Below are positions 11,943-23,477 of a stretch of DNA of 64,000 nt, one piece after another. The position numbers and the translations under genes are program-made. The number at the start of each line of letters is the position of its first letter. Position 1 is the first letter of the stretch. The notes beneath the pieces are model-generated. The model ran no database searches, was not told the DNA's origin, and was given only the letters and a program-made list of their open reading frames with translations. Source of the stretch: Penicillium oxalicum (taxonomy: Eukaryota; Ascomycota; Eurotiomycetes; Eurotiales; Aspergillaceae); contig NC_064651.1 in NCBI RefSeq assembly GCF_001723175.1, positions 3,224,001 to 3,288,000 of the forward strand, in the 5' to 3' direction.

Positions 11943-12896
11943 AAAGAACACGTCCCGAGTCCCCCAGTGGATGCTTTTGCTGTGCCGACCTTCTACATGA
12001 AAAGGGCCTTTGTAGCGCGTGGCATCCAGCTCCCAATGGTCTCATCTGTCTCAACACCGGTGTGCGATACGGATCGCCAGCCTGGACCATCCATCCCAGA
12101 TATGAAGGCTTTCTCTTTACCTCCACACCATCATCTCATCCGTCGATGTACATACCCATCATTTTCATGCCGATTGTGCTTTTCTCTCTCCCCCCCAGCG
12201 ATGTCATACAAACAGGAGTTCTTTTCTTACGGTTGGCGCTCTTCTGGATACCAACATTTTGCTCTTCCGCAGTGTCACAAGGTTGGGCTAGGCGTTGAGT
12301 GTTCCCTTGGCGTGTTCCCTTGGGCATCATCCCCTTGGTTTTGTTGCTTGATTTTTGACTTGTTTCTGGGTTCTTTTCGGGGTACCCCTCCCTTTTTTTA
12401 TCGTGTTTTTCCTTTCTTTTCTCGCTCGTGATACCACCGTCTCTGCGTCTTTTTTTTTCTTTTTGGTCGATTGGCTCAGCTATGAGTTTGCTGAATCTGG
12501 CATGCATGGATGGAGATTGTGGCTCCGTCTCGCTTTATCGACTCTCTCAGGTCGCTACTACGAACTCCAATTCAATTTGGCTTCCCACGCACTCTTTCTT
12601 ACTTTTTTCGACTCATAATTCTATGGTATTAAATAGAGAGCCGCCCTGGATCGGACATTTGAGCACTCACCCTCCGGCCCCATAGATTGAATCGCGGCCA
12701 ATCATCCGCCACCTTCCCCACCTTCTTATCATCGATCTTCACCCACGTAGACTGACCCCAACTGTATGCGCTGTTCAAGATTGGCCTATCTCCTTATCGC
12801 CAACAGCGCGAGCGTGTACCACCTGCGGTGAAACGCTGGCACGTAGTCGAAATTTCCTCTGCGTCTAGTCTTTCGCAACTTCCGCCGGTCGCCGTC
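11943..12896. other. Intergenic interval
   Basis: Probable 3' UTR of the Ser/Pro-rich protein gene and 5' region of the amine oxidase gene, with T-rich and CT-rich runs around 12340-12480. No separate gene is visible. Confidence 0.5.
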
Positions 12897-14708
12897 ATGT
12901 CGGCCAAGCCTCGTATCGGCATTATCGGCGCGGGTCTATCAGGCTTACGCTGTGCCGATATCCTCATCCAGAGCGGCGCCCAGGTGACTATTCTGGAAGC
13001 TCGGGGTCGGATTGGTGGTCGAGTCAGTCTCTTTCTCTATGATACTAGGTCCCTCTAGATACGGATGGACATGCAAGCAAAAGCGTGCAATTTGGATGAG
13101 TATGCAAGCTAACCCGCCATCAGGTTCATCAAGAAGAGGTGGGTGGTCATCTCGTGGATCTGTAGGTGAAAAGAAGTTGGACACGACTTTCATCCTCGCG
13201 TCGTGCACCTGGGTGAATACTTTGCTCACTCGAGTATCAGGGGCTCCAACTGGATTCACGGTACCGGGTCGAATCCAATCACGGCCATCGCGGCCGCAAC
13301 AAAGACAGTGGCATGCGATCCAGAGGGTCGAAATCTCATGATCACACGGGACGGACAAGTTCTAGACGAGTCCTCGACCACAAAAGCTTCGGATTTCACG
13401 TGGTCAACTATAGCGAGAGCCTTTGAATACAGCAACCAGCAGCGCGAGACGATCTCTCCCGAGCGCAGTCTCTATGATTTCTTCCAGGACCAGCTAGAGC
13501 AGACCACTTATTCTCCCGAGGAGAAAGAGATTTGTCTCGACGCTTGCAAGCTTTGGGGTGGTTATGTGGGTGATCCGATTGGACGTCAGAGTCTGAAGTT
13601 CTTTTGTCTGGAAGAATGCATCGATGGCAGTAAGTCGCTCTCATCTCGGGCAAGATCTCTCGGCTTGCATCGGATGGTGGACTGACGGAGGTCGACAGGC
13701 AATGACTTTGTCGCCTCGACATATAAGCGGATATTGGAATTTGTGTCACAGACCGCGCTTGCCAAGGCGGATATCAAGTTCAATCAGCCAGTCGTGGGTA
13801 TCGAGACGCCGATTCGCAACGAGACGTCGATTCTTCAGCAGCAAATCAGTGTATTTACCGCATCTGGTGATCAGTACACTTTCGATGAGCTGATAGTCAC
13901 ATGCCCACTGGGCTGGCTGAAACAGAATACGGCAGCGTTCAGTCCTCCCCTGCCAAGTCGATTGCTCTCGGCGATTCAGAGTATTTCTTACGGCCGACTG
14001 GAGAAAGTCTACGTCACTTTCCCCCGGGCATTTTGGCATCGTGAATCCGGCCAAGATGCCGAGAACCGCAAAGCCGATCGTCCGACGCCCGGGGCAGTTT
14101 CCGCCATGAACCCAGTGTTTACCCAATTTCTCGAACCCGCATACGCCGACCACCCCGAAGGCATGGAATGGAATCAAGAGTGCCTTTCTCTGGCCGCGCT
14201 TCCCGCGCCTTGCAACCATCCCACCCTGCTATTCTACACCTACGGTCCATGCTCTACATATATCGTTGACCAAATCTCCTCTCTCGACCCCCAGTCTCCC
14301 GAGTATCGAGAAACATTGATCAAGTTCTTCCAACCCTTCTATTCCAAATTCCCCGGTTACGATCCCTCTTCATCAGACTGCGTTCCTACTGGCATACTGG
14401 CCACTCAATGGCAGAAAGATCCCTATTCAGGCAACGGGTCCTACTGCAACTTTCAAGTCGGACTCACCCAGGCCGACAAGGATATCGAGATCCTCCGTTC
14501 CGGTGCAGGCGCAGGATTCGAGCGAGGCTTGTGGTTTGCGGGCGAGCATACAGCGCCGTTTGTTGCTTTGGGGACGACGACTGGAGCTTACTGGAGCGGC
14601 GAGCGAGCGGCGATGCAGGTTTGTGAGAAGCTTGGATTGAGGCACGTTGGGGTGACTCCGGGGTCTTTGCGGGATGATTCTCTGCCTTCTGCCACACCTG
14701 CCAAGTGA
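12897..14708 (+). CDS. FAD-dependent amine oxidase (polyamine oxidase-like)
   Basis: Flavin amine oxidase of 520 residues. Exons: 12897-13022, 13124-13161, 13241-13629 and 13699-14708; all junctions keep frame (donors GTCAGT, GTAGGT, GTAAGT). Residues 7-42 hold the dinucleotide-binding motif GIIGAGLSGLRCA...LEARGRIGGR. The spliced reading gives VDLGSNWIHGTGSNPI, the substrate-side motif of polyamine oxidases and LSD1-like enzymes. The C-terminus has GLWFAGEHTAPFVALGTTTG and AYWSGERAA, the second FAD-binding region. There is no signal peptide and no SWIRM domain, so a soluble polyamine oxidase is more likely than a histone demethylase. There is no PTS1 (ends TPAK). The ATG at 12897 is used because the FAD motif normally lies within 10 residues of the start; an in-frame ATG at 12828 would add 23 residues. 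Confidence 0.9.
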
Positions 14709-15132
14709 TATGATTTGAATATTTTACATGCGTGATCGCATGGGTAATGCCTCGGGGCTGGTCCATGGATACTTTATCACAACAGTATTGGATGTAGATT
14801 GAACGTTTCCTTTTGAAACCTTGGACTCGATGAAACGGGTCTGTATCGTAGCACATGACGAGAACTCCCCCCTTACTCTCCTAAAGTGCAATAGTACTTC
14901 CATAAGTAGTTTAGATCGGAACGCGTCAAAAAGACTCGGGGAGTTCTTCAGCCCCACTCACGTGGATCCCGGCCCATGCAGACGCGGGCTTGATGTGGGG
15001 TCTCACTCAACGCTTCCATCCAACCAGCTTCTCACCCTGGAAAAAACTATGACATGCTCAATTCTTATACCCATAATTGCTTCTGAAATTTCATCTGCTC
15101 CGGTGGCTCAAAAGGAATCATCTCGAGCACTC
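14709..15132. other. Interval between amine oxidase and tRNA-Arg
   Basis: 3' flank of the amine oxidase gene and 5' flank of the tRNA. No coding potential is seen. Confidence 0.5.
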
Positions 15133-15204
15133 GGCCGGCTGGCCCAATGGCAAGGCGCTTGACTACGAATCAAGAGATTGCAGGTTCGACCCCTGCGTCG
15201 GTCA
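15133..15204 (+). tRNA. tRNA-Arg (anticodon ACG)
   Basis: The 72-nt cloverleaf folds by hand. Acceptor arms GGCCGGC (15133-15139) and GTCGGTC (15197-15203) pair with two G-T wobbles, and the discriminator is A. The anticodon stem CTTGA/TCAAG encloses loop CTACGAA, giving anticodon ACG. The T arm is GCAGG-TTCGACC-CCTGC (internal B box). There is no intron. It would read CGU and, after inosine modification, other CGN arginine codons. Confidence 0.95.
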
Positions 15205-15453
15205 AAGTTTTTGGCATCCGTTGCCTCTCTCTCTGATGGACCTTGGAGCGCCCCGGTCCTTAGTGCCGCGTCAAGCGTACATACTGTCGTGAATCAACCA
15301 GCTTCATGGGTTATGAGTGTGTATACCTGGGAACGAACGTAATTATACAATTCTGTATACTACTAGGCAAATTGATAGTCACAAAGCAAAGGGAAAGAAA
15401 AGAACAGGCGGAGAAAAAAATGAAGGTAAGAGAAGGAGAATAGCAAGAAAAAC

Positions 15454-16335
15454 TCAAAGTCCCTGAGCCTTCCAAACATTCCTCGCAATCCCCTCTAGGG
15501 CCGCAATCGGGATCGCCATGTCTGCCTCGGGTGGGAGTGGCGAACAGCACATGAGTTCCTCGAAAGTGATCGTGAAAGGCAACGTGTCTGGCGACGTGGT
15601 GATGGGTTGATTGACACCGCCTGGTGGCCGGGTGACCGTGATTGACTGCCGGGTTTCAAGCTGGCATTGTCGTCGACCGCTGCGGAGGTCCAGGGATGTA
15701 GGTGGTTGCTGAAGTACCAAGGATTCGAATACTATCTCCGCTACAGCGCGATTGATGAAGATAAGGATGACCACATTAACTTGGCCCGCAGAGTTCGTCA
15801 GCCACCAGGCAGCGTCCGCACGGAGTTTTCTTCTCGATTCAGACAATCCTACTTCGAGGACTACCGACGGCCAAATAGGATTTCGACCGGCAGGAACTTC
15901 TTCTGGGGACCATGAGCCGTCTGGCTCTTTGTAGCCTTGTGCTCCATATACCCTTGCTGATGCAGTTGGAGCAACAAGCTCTATTCTAGCTGTTTGGCAA
16001 GATATAGTAAAGAACCAGGCAAATGTCCCGGCAGCAGTGTGGTGAGCCAGCCCTAGTACAGTGACAATCAGAAGCCGGGTTGCGGCGTCGTACAATTGTC
16101 GGCAGCCCTTTCTGAACTTCTTCTCGGCGACATCTGGTGGGACATTGGTGAACTTTGCGTACGCAGTCACCAGACCAGGCTTGGCGTAAAGTGTCTCGAG
16201 TATTGCTCGTATTGATTTGACCGACGATCCGATCGCTTCCCTCTCACATTCAACGTCGAAACTGTCAAATTCGGGTCTTTCCATGGCGGGATCGACTGTG
16301 ATATTAACGAGGCGGAGGGGGGTCAAGGAGTACAA
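15454..16335 (-). CDS. Fungal protein of unknown function, possible PD-(D/E)XK-like fold
   Basis: Single-exon ORF of 293 residues; an ATG at 16284 (MERPEFDSFD) gives 276 residues and is a plausible alternative start. I recall the core around residues 150-200 from large uncharacterised fungal families: an acidic GSWSPEEVP segment, then WPSVVLEVGLSES, RKLRADAAWWL and VNVVILIFI. The pattern acidic residue ... hydrophobic strand ... E-V ... S/K resembles the Uma2-type PD-(D/E)XK nuclease core, but the usual catalytic Lys after the Glu is not evident, so nuclease activity is inference only. A hydrophobic stretch near residues 85-105 may be buried rather than membrane. The gene lies 250 bp from tRNA-Arg. 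Confidence 0.7.
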   Translation of the reverse strand: MYSLTPLRLVNITVDPAMERPEFDSFDVECEREAIGSSVKSIRAILETLYAKPGLVTAYAKFTNVPPDVAEKKFRKGCRQLYDAATRLLIVTVLGLAHHTAAGTFAWFFTISCQTARIELVAPTASARVYGAQGYKEPDGSWSPEEVPAGRNPIWPSVVLEVGLSESRRKLRADAAWWLTNSAGQVNVVILIFINRAVAEIVFESLVLQQPPTSLDLRSGRRQCQLETRQSITVTRPPGGVNQPITTSPDTLPFTITFEELMCCSPLPPEADMAIPIAALEGIARNVWKAQGL

Positions 16336-17161
16336 GCCTCGAGGTGTTGCTTGCGGCCGTTTTGATCTGATCTCGGGCTATCACGTCAGTCTTCGTCAGA
16401 CTAATAAAAATTTCATCAGTCATCCTTGGTCACCGAGTCATACTTCAGACGTCGTAAATCTAGCCTTGTCCAGAATGAAAATAAACAAGTTGGCAAAATC
16501 TGACAAACTGCAGAAGAGATCATGCAGAGTCGAACCCCCCATTGCAGCAGAATGGGAAGTAAACATAAGGAAAAACAGAGGACGAGGACACGGACACGAG
16601 AAGGAGCGACTTGCCCAACTTGGCGGGGCTTCAAGGCACACCGACCTCACTTGCCTCAATTACCATCTAGATGGTATCGACCTCGAATGGGAGTATCATT
16701 GCCACCAGCCCAACGGCCGGTGCGAATTCGGTGACGGGGGGAAGCCGGGTTCCTGCTCGCTGGTACAACGGGGAATCCTCACGTATGCAGAGATCAACCC
16801 GTGGGTAGGCAGATATGGTTGCGTGAAAAAAAACAGGGCAAATAATCCAGAAACACTTTCCCACGTCAATACGCATCGTACTCGAGGGCTCGTCAGAGTT
16901 GGAGTGGTATTAGAATAATTTGCATTTGTAATCTTCATCTCAAGAGAACCACTGGTACTCGCTAAGTAGACAGTAGAAAGTGCCCACTGGTGTAAAAAAA
17001 AGGATATGAGCCACCCCCGGAAGAAGGAAAGGGGGCTGCGCGAGGTTCGCGCCTATCACATGATAGATGTGACAAAATGACCGCTTGCAAGTTCGTCAAG
17101 AATGAGAGCGAGAGAGGGTAGTAGTAAAAGTGAAAATAAACCATTGCACAAGAGAGAGAGA

Positions 17162-17194
<33 letters not shown>

Positions 17195-17492
17195 AGGGAG
17201 GGAGGGAGAGAGGGAGGGAGGGAGGGAGGGAGGGAGGGAGGGAGAAAGAACAAAAGAGGATGATGATGCAGTACATAACATGAATCATGTCAGCAAATCT
17301 CTTTTTTTTTGTGCAGATTGAAAATGAGGAAAGGCCAGGCCAAGCAGAAGTAATGGGAATGGCTGCGTTTTGACTTTGAATCCCTGATGGAGCCTTGGAT
17401 ATGGTATCTTTCTTCCCATCGATGTGACGAGATTTCGCATCGAGTAGTAGAGACCTTTTAATCGTAATGCCCCGTGCATACGGATCAGAGTC
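16336..17492. other. Intergenic interval with long purine tract
   Basis: Upstream flank of the unknown gene and downstream flank of the homeodomain gene. ORFs here are shadows or GA-repeat translations. It contains the purine tract listed separately. Confidence 0.5.
17150..17250. repeat. 101-nt uninterrupted purine tract, (GA)n and (GGGA)n
   Basis: Every base from 17150 to 17250 is A or G on the + strand: first GA dinucleotides, then GGGA tetranucleotides. Such a tract can form triplex DNA. It lies beyond the 3' end of the homeodomain gene. Confidence 0.95.
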
Positions 17493-19503
17493 TTAGCGCC
17501 ATGCCCCTTGGCTGAGGGAGAGAAGACCTTGGACGCAGTCCAGATCATCTTTTGGGCTGCTGCCCGAGGCACCGGCCATAAAAGCCGACACCTCAGCGCT
17601 CAGTTCAGGTTCTGCTTTCCCCGGGCCACTTGACGGCGGTTGACGGTTGCGTCTGCTGGTTGACGAGATGCCGAGACCAGCCCTGCGGTTGGCGTCACGC
17701 AACGCGGGTCGAGGGACCGCGGATGGATTGCGTCGTCGCACCGGTGGTGATCGGGTGCCGGGGACCCAGTTTTCCTTGTCGGAATCCCCGAGATCAAAGT
17801 CCATCTCTCCCTTCTTGCCAGGTTTGGAGGGGGTCTCTTTGAGGTTAGAGTATTGATAATGCATGCTCCGCTGACGCTCCGTCTCCAGTCTCCCGAGAGA
17901 CGAGGTGGCTCGAGAGAGTTTTCGCCTCTTCTCGCCCATGGATTCGGAGATGGGGGTGCGCGCCGCATCTGCCAGAACCGAGGCCATGCTGTTGCGTTGT
18001 GAGGCACTGCGCACCAGCGAGCGCTGGCTGTGAGAGCGGAAGAGTCCCGGGGACGAGCCTAGGATTTTGTGAGAAGAGGTAGGAGTGGCGAGGGCACTGC
18101 GGGCATCCGTGTCAAAAGCAGTTTCCCAGTTTCGGGCATCGCGGGAACGACCGAACATGCGATCCCTCTCGGACGTGGCTGTCTGCGGCGTGGCCGGGAA
18201 GATGGCGCTGCTGCTGCGGCGCAGACCTGTGAATTTGGGCCGACGGACGGAGAACATGGCCACGCGATTCTTGGAAGGCGACGGTTCATTCTCGCCGCGA
18301 ATCACGGCCTTGCCATCGGAGGACATGGCAATGCGCAGAGAGTGTCGACTATGAGGGGGCGATGGAGTCATCTCATCTTCCTTGCGCACCATCGCCTCTC
18401 CATCAAAGGAGAGCGAGAGGCGGAGAGACGGGGGGGACTTGATGGGAGTGGCGAGTGCATGGACGGCGGACCGATCGCGGGTCGTTTCCTCCCGCAGATC
18501 TGACGTTGACCGTTTCCGCTTGACGACCTTTTCAGATTCTTCCACCGGTCTCTCATGCGATGGACGTTGAGATTCTGCGCCCGGAAACTCTTCTTGCGTG
18601 GTGGGCGGAGTCTCCTCCACGACCTCTGTGGCGACGGTGGACTGTGTGCTTGGATTCACCGGGTCGAGATCACCCTTTTCTCCTTCCTCGTCGTCCTCAT
18701 CTTCCACGATCGGATCCGAGTCGTCCGGGAGATGCAAGAGTCCATCGCTCCAACAGGACGGTCGAGAATCGTGGATCGTCTCCTGCCCTTCGACTTGCTC
18801 TGCCCCACTCGATGACCCCGGCTCCGCCGACGCGCGGTCATCACTTGTTGGATGATGAACCGATGAGGCCGACATGCTGGAGCGCGGTGCAAGCAACTCG
18901 TGTGGTTGCAGCGGTTTTGATTTCCGTCGGTCGTTTTGGCGGCGATTTTGAAACCAGATCTGCTCCATCCCAAAAGACGAGGAAGGGTAAGAAATGATTA
19001 GTCTGGCGGATGGCGGGAAAATTGTGGACGCTTCTCAAGTCTTGGCATCGCCTACCTGTACTTCCTTCTCGCCCAGCGAGACGCGATTCACAATTTGAGT
19101 GCGAGCAAGTTTATCGGGTTTGGGATTTTTTTGATATTCGGCTTCGAGAATAGCATGGTCCTCGGGGCTAAAGGGTCAAACCGCAGACGATTGTCCAGGA
19201 GTCAGCTGTTTTGGCCGCCTTCTTTTTGGGGGGGGGCGTTCCCGAAGACGCGTTGACGGCCCGCGGCTGTCTACTTGTAGATTTGCTCCACGCAGAACGA
19301 TGAAAGAGAATCCGATCGACCACGTACCTTGTCCGACGACGTTTTTGTCGCGCGAGTAATTTGTTGTCCACTCGGGGCGGTAGATTTTGTGTGAGCGTCT
19401 TCTGCGAGTGCACCAAAAAGGCATAGGTCAGAGCACTCGAGTCGACGGCCGGCAGCGATGGCGAGGACGAGGCGGCCGCCATTGTAGGCTCCGGGTCGGA
19501 CAT
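17493..19503 (-). CDS. Homeodomain transcription factor
   Basis: Predicted 584-residue nuclear regulator. Exons: 19503-19328, 19167-19056 and 18959-17493; phases match (donors GTACGT, GTAGGC). Splicing assembles one homeodomain at about residues 52-110: basic arm ARQKRRRTS, helices SPEDHAILEAEYQKNPKP... and recognition helix VQIWFQNRRQNDRRKSK. The remaining 470 residues are disordered and rich in SP/TP (possible CDK/MAPK sites), with acidic runs near residues 180-200. The C-terminus ends DDLDCVQGLLSLSQGAWR, which looks like a short conserved tail. The start is MSDPEPTM at 19503; an in-frame ATG at 19638 would add 45 uncharged residues. Aspergillus HbxA/RfeB-type proteins are the nearest group I recall, but I do not assign the symbol. 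Confidence 0.88.
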
Positions 19504-19923
19504 TGCTCTCAAGAAGAGCAGGCGAGCATCAAGTTCATAAATGGTTTCACGGGGTGATTGATGGACTGGATGATGAAATGAGTCAAAAGGTGGGATGGAA
19601 GCATGCAGAAAAGATGAAAGGGCAAGCACCGCGATCACGAGTGAAAGAGGCTGGAGTCGAAGCGAGCATGTAAAAGAGGGCCGTGAGAATCGCGTCGCGA
19701 TGTGGACGCGGGAGTGTAGTTAGAACGTGGCCCGCGCTAGTTTCGACGTGCCCCCGTCAAGTACCCAATACTTGTATTGTGATCTCTCCTTCCCTTTCTT
19801 TTCTCTCTCTCTCTCTCTCTCTCTAAACGTGACTTTCGCTCTCGGTCTAGTAGCTTTTGTGGAATTTTACTCGATAGCTTATTTCATCCTTTAGGGTAAA
19901 TTCATTTTCAAGTCTGGGGTCTA

Positions 19924-19975
19924 GAGCGTGTCTCGTAAATTTGGACTTATTGACTGCTGCAGTCGAGACGCGCTC
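19924..19975. repeat. Inverted repeat with 12-base arms
   Basis: Arms 19924-19935 (GAGCGTGTCTCG) and 19964-19975 (CGAGACGCGCTC) are complementary at 11 of 12 positions around a 28-base loop, about 420 bases upstream of the homeodomain start codon. Confidence 0.6.
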
Positions 19976-21811
19976 TTACGACCTCCTCCCAGGAAGCTAA
20001 TCCAGTACTACAGTACCTGCCATGCACTCTTCAAGTCGACTGATCATTGAGAATCCCCACTTTCCAAGGCCGTCTGGAATGACGGACGGGGGCCCTCGCG
20101 TGTCCGCACGTGTGAGGAGAATGCATGCGCTTTCTGGAGAATTCCAGGCAAAAATGTTCCGATGGCTTGTCCTTCACAGGGTCTAGCCATTTCGTCTTGA
20201 CGTCCCGATCCGTGAATCTACGAGGGGACCAGTTGAAGGCCTTTGCAAACGCAAAATGAGACTCCCGGTTCGACCTTGTCGAGATCAATTGATTCGAATT
20301 GGCGAGGCAAAGTCCAAGAGCGGACCTGGTTCCGGATGATCTTCGCCCAAACGCGCCGTGACACGTCCTCACGTGACGCGCCCGGGACTGCCGCTCGCGG
20401 CGATGGACCCGTTTCCTTGGCGGCTGGACCGCGACGGGGTCCATCAAGGATCAAGGAACTCGTGTTTGTCCTCAAGGGACCAGTATCGTCGTATTTTAGA
20501 GACCTCTGGACATTGGCGACACGCTGGTTATGATCAAACTGATACAACCTAACGATGGTCCGTCGTTCCACGCGACAGACGAATAAACCGCCATGGTCAC
20601 TTGGCATCCTTCTAGCAATGGACGTGAAAAGTGAAGTCCCTTTGATCTCTATGCATTACATGTCGAAGACTCCAAGGACAGCCCATATGACAGTGGTAAT
20701 AACCTTGTTCAAGTAGGTGAGCAATGCTACATGCAGGCTGCCGAAAAGCCGGACATCACCGAGGAGCCTGATCAAGTCGCCTGGTGGTGCACATAAGATT
20801 GATCTAGGGCAGGTATCTGGACCCGTCCGCTGAGCTGGCGTTGTCTTTCAAGTGTCGGGTGTGCCAAAAAAAAAATATCCCCACTAAAAGGCTACCACAA
20901 GCAGGGCGATCATGGGGAACTGGACCCTTCTTCGACGATTTCCCATGATATTCAGGCTCCCTCGCTGCCTCCCAGACTGCATGTCGACCGTGAGCGAGCA
21001 GCAATCTGTTGGACTCAAGTTCCCTCGACGAGGCGGGGTGTTTTTCCTTCCTACGGAAGGATAGCCCGACGCGCGGCACTTGATCAAGCCTGGCGGGATC
21101 GTCCCGAAGGGCTCATCCGCGGGAACGAGGGGCGTGTGCTGACCAGTATACAACCTTTACAGACCGTTGGACACGCGCAAGGTGATCCAGAGATGACGGG
21201 TGTCCGCCATTATTCATGCATTCGTGGTGTACCCTTGACATTTTCATCGGACCAAGACACCGTGAGAGTCCTCTCTCAACTCTCAAGTCATTCTCAGCCC
21301 AGTCATCAATTTTCTCACCGTGGCTGTAAGTTGCCGTCCAAATGTCATCTTCCTTTGCTGGACTTTCCAATGGGTTGTGACAGTCCCAGGGTTGCAAGGA
21401 ATCGGCCAACGTTGTCTGTCGCAAGGGATGTTCTTGGAAAGTTCACGAAGCCGGTTCTCGCTCTCCCCCTCGAATGAGTGGGCAGGCGGTGAGAAGCAAT
21501 TACACAGCTTGATGCGAGTGGACGATTGGCCTGAGTCAGAACAGAAGCTCGGTGGTGCCTGCTTGATAGTACGCAAGATGGATGGGCACCCGTCTCCAGA
21601 AAGAGACTTGTCGACTATCTTGTCTGTCCGCCCGCAGCGAGAGAAGACAGAGATGAGCAAAGAAAGCAGATTGGGGAAAGAGTGGGGAGCTCTTGGCTGT
21701 GCGGAGCCCCAGCGGGGTACCTTCGACAGGCACGTGATCTTTGAGGGACAAGGAATCCACAATCAGAATAACCTTAAGTACCTACTTTCATGCTCAATGA
21801 CAGAACATCCT

Positions 21812-21822
21812 ACACACACACA

Positions 21823-21889
<67 letters not shown>
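21812..21889. repeat. (CA)n(CT)n microsatellite
   Basis: About six CA units run directly into about 33 CT units. The length is likely polymorphic. Confidence 0.95.
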
Positions 21890-21891
<2 letters not shown>

Positions 21892-23477
21892 GGAGTATTA
21901 GTGTGATAGCAGCCAGTGGTCATAGTGCATATGACAGCAAGGTACCTTGGACTCATCACCCTCTGCACCACCCCGTATAGCGCATGTCACATTACGTAGA
22001 TACCTGCGAGTGTCGACTGTCCGGACGTATCCACTACAGTACCAGGGCTCCCGGTGCATGACACTTATGAATAATAGCCAGTGCGGAGTCTCATCCTTCG
22101 AGGGTCGGAGCTCATTCTCATTCTCAATCTCAATCTCAGTCGTGCCATCGGTGGCTCCCTCACGCCTGAGTCTAAATCACACTCGACAGTCTCCGTCTCC
22201 GGGTAGATCACATCACCATGGCCTGTTGAACATCCCCCCGTCCGGGTGCATCATCATTTGATGAATGCAATGGAGGTGATGGGCGTGGTGAATCATGGCA
22301 GCCTGGGAGCGACCGGTTCCACGAACAAGCATTCTGGGGGGGGGAGTAGACGTGAACCATGTCTCCTCTACGAAGCTGAAAAGGATTTGGAGTTGGGGGG
22401 GGGCTTATCGAGCCAGTGAGGGGAATCGAGGGAAGAATGCACGGGATCAGACTGTCATATGATCTGCGCCCGTCTTGGGTCGAGCTGCGAGTCTGTTCAC
22501 CCGTGAAACTCTATTCCCCGCCTTCGACAGGTAACAGACCCCCCCCCCCCCGAAAATCATACACGCCAAAAAAAAAGAGGCAAAAAGAGGAGAAGAGATC
22601 AGAACAAAAGGTGCAATCCAGCCGACCAACGTACAGCCCTCAGCCTGAGCTGGACGTTGTACATACCGAGACACGAGCGCTCTTCTCTCCCCGCCGCAAT
22701 TCTCGCCCAGTCTGGCCCATCCCTGCCGGCTGCCAGCATCTTACACACACACACTCTCTCTCTCTCTTCCATTGGTCACTGCACCACAAAAGAACCTCGA
22801 GCCGGCAGTATCAAGGGAAAAAGAGGAAAGAGTTGGACCTGAATCTCCTGGAGGGCATTGCATAGAGGTTCTGCTCCAGTCTTCAAGCTTCCAGTTCCCC
22901 ATATTACCAGGTCGATCCATTAGCTTCAGTCTGGCTCGTCAATAAGAATCTACTTACCCGGACTGTGGTCTCCACAGTCCACTTGTCATCCTGTCACGCA
23001 GTCACACAGACTCAAGCTCTTTCTCCACCTCCCCCTTGGGTACTCAAGGGTCGATCATCAGTCCTGTCTCTTCCTGAGCTGAGACGCCTGGGCAGGTACT
23101 TTTGGAAAAGAAAAAGAGAAAGAAAAAGAAAAGAAAACCAGAGAACCAAATCAAATAAGATCCACTATCAGCCCGTCGGCTGCCCTCTTGCGGAGACCCA
23201 GTCTGCCTTTGACAGGCAAAGAGAGACAGTGGTCGCACGCACACACACCCACCCTTCGATTCCGCTATTAACTCCTAGACGGACATCTTTACAGACGGTC
23301 ATCGATCTCTCTCTCTCTCCTCTCTCCTCCTTCGTGTGCTTGTTTTGTTTTTGTACACTACGGCCATCAACTCTCTATTCGCCTACTTCCTCGGCGTACC
23401 GCGAATGATCAAAGCAAGAATACTCTTACGCACGCGGTCATCAATTACAGAATTCATAAAAAGGGTGCATAGGAAAG

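Larger units (their letters stand above)
19504..23477. other. Divergent 4 kb intergenic region
   Basis: Promoter space between the homeodomain gene (-) and RING gene (+). It contains a CT microsatellite near 19802-19824, an imperfect inverted repeat at 19924-19975, a long CA/CT microsatellite at 21812-21889, a C run near 22541 and a CT/AG-rich leader from about 22740 to 23330. ORFs are low-complexity or without family resemblance. No gene is supported. Confidence 0.5.

Noticed and set aside
22416..22865. 149-residue plus-strand ORF
   Set aside because: It is a translation of a purine-rich and CA/CT microsatellite leader, with low-complexity THTHSLSL residues.
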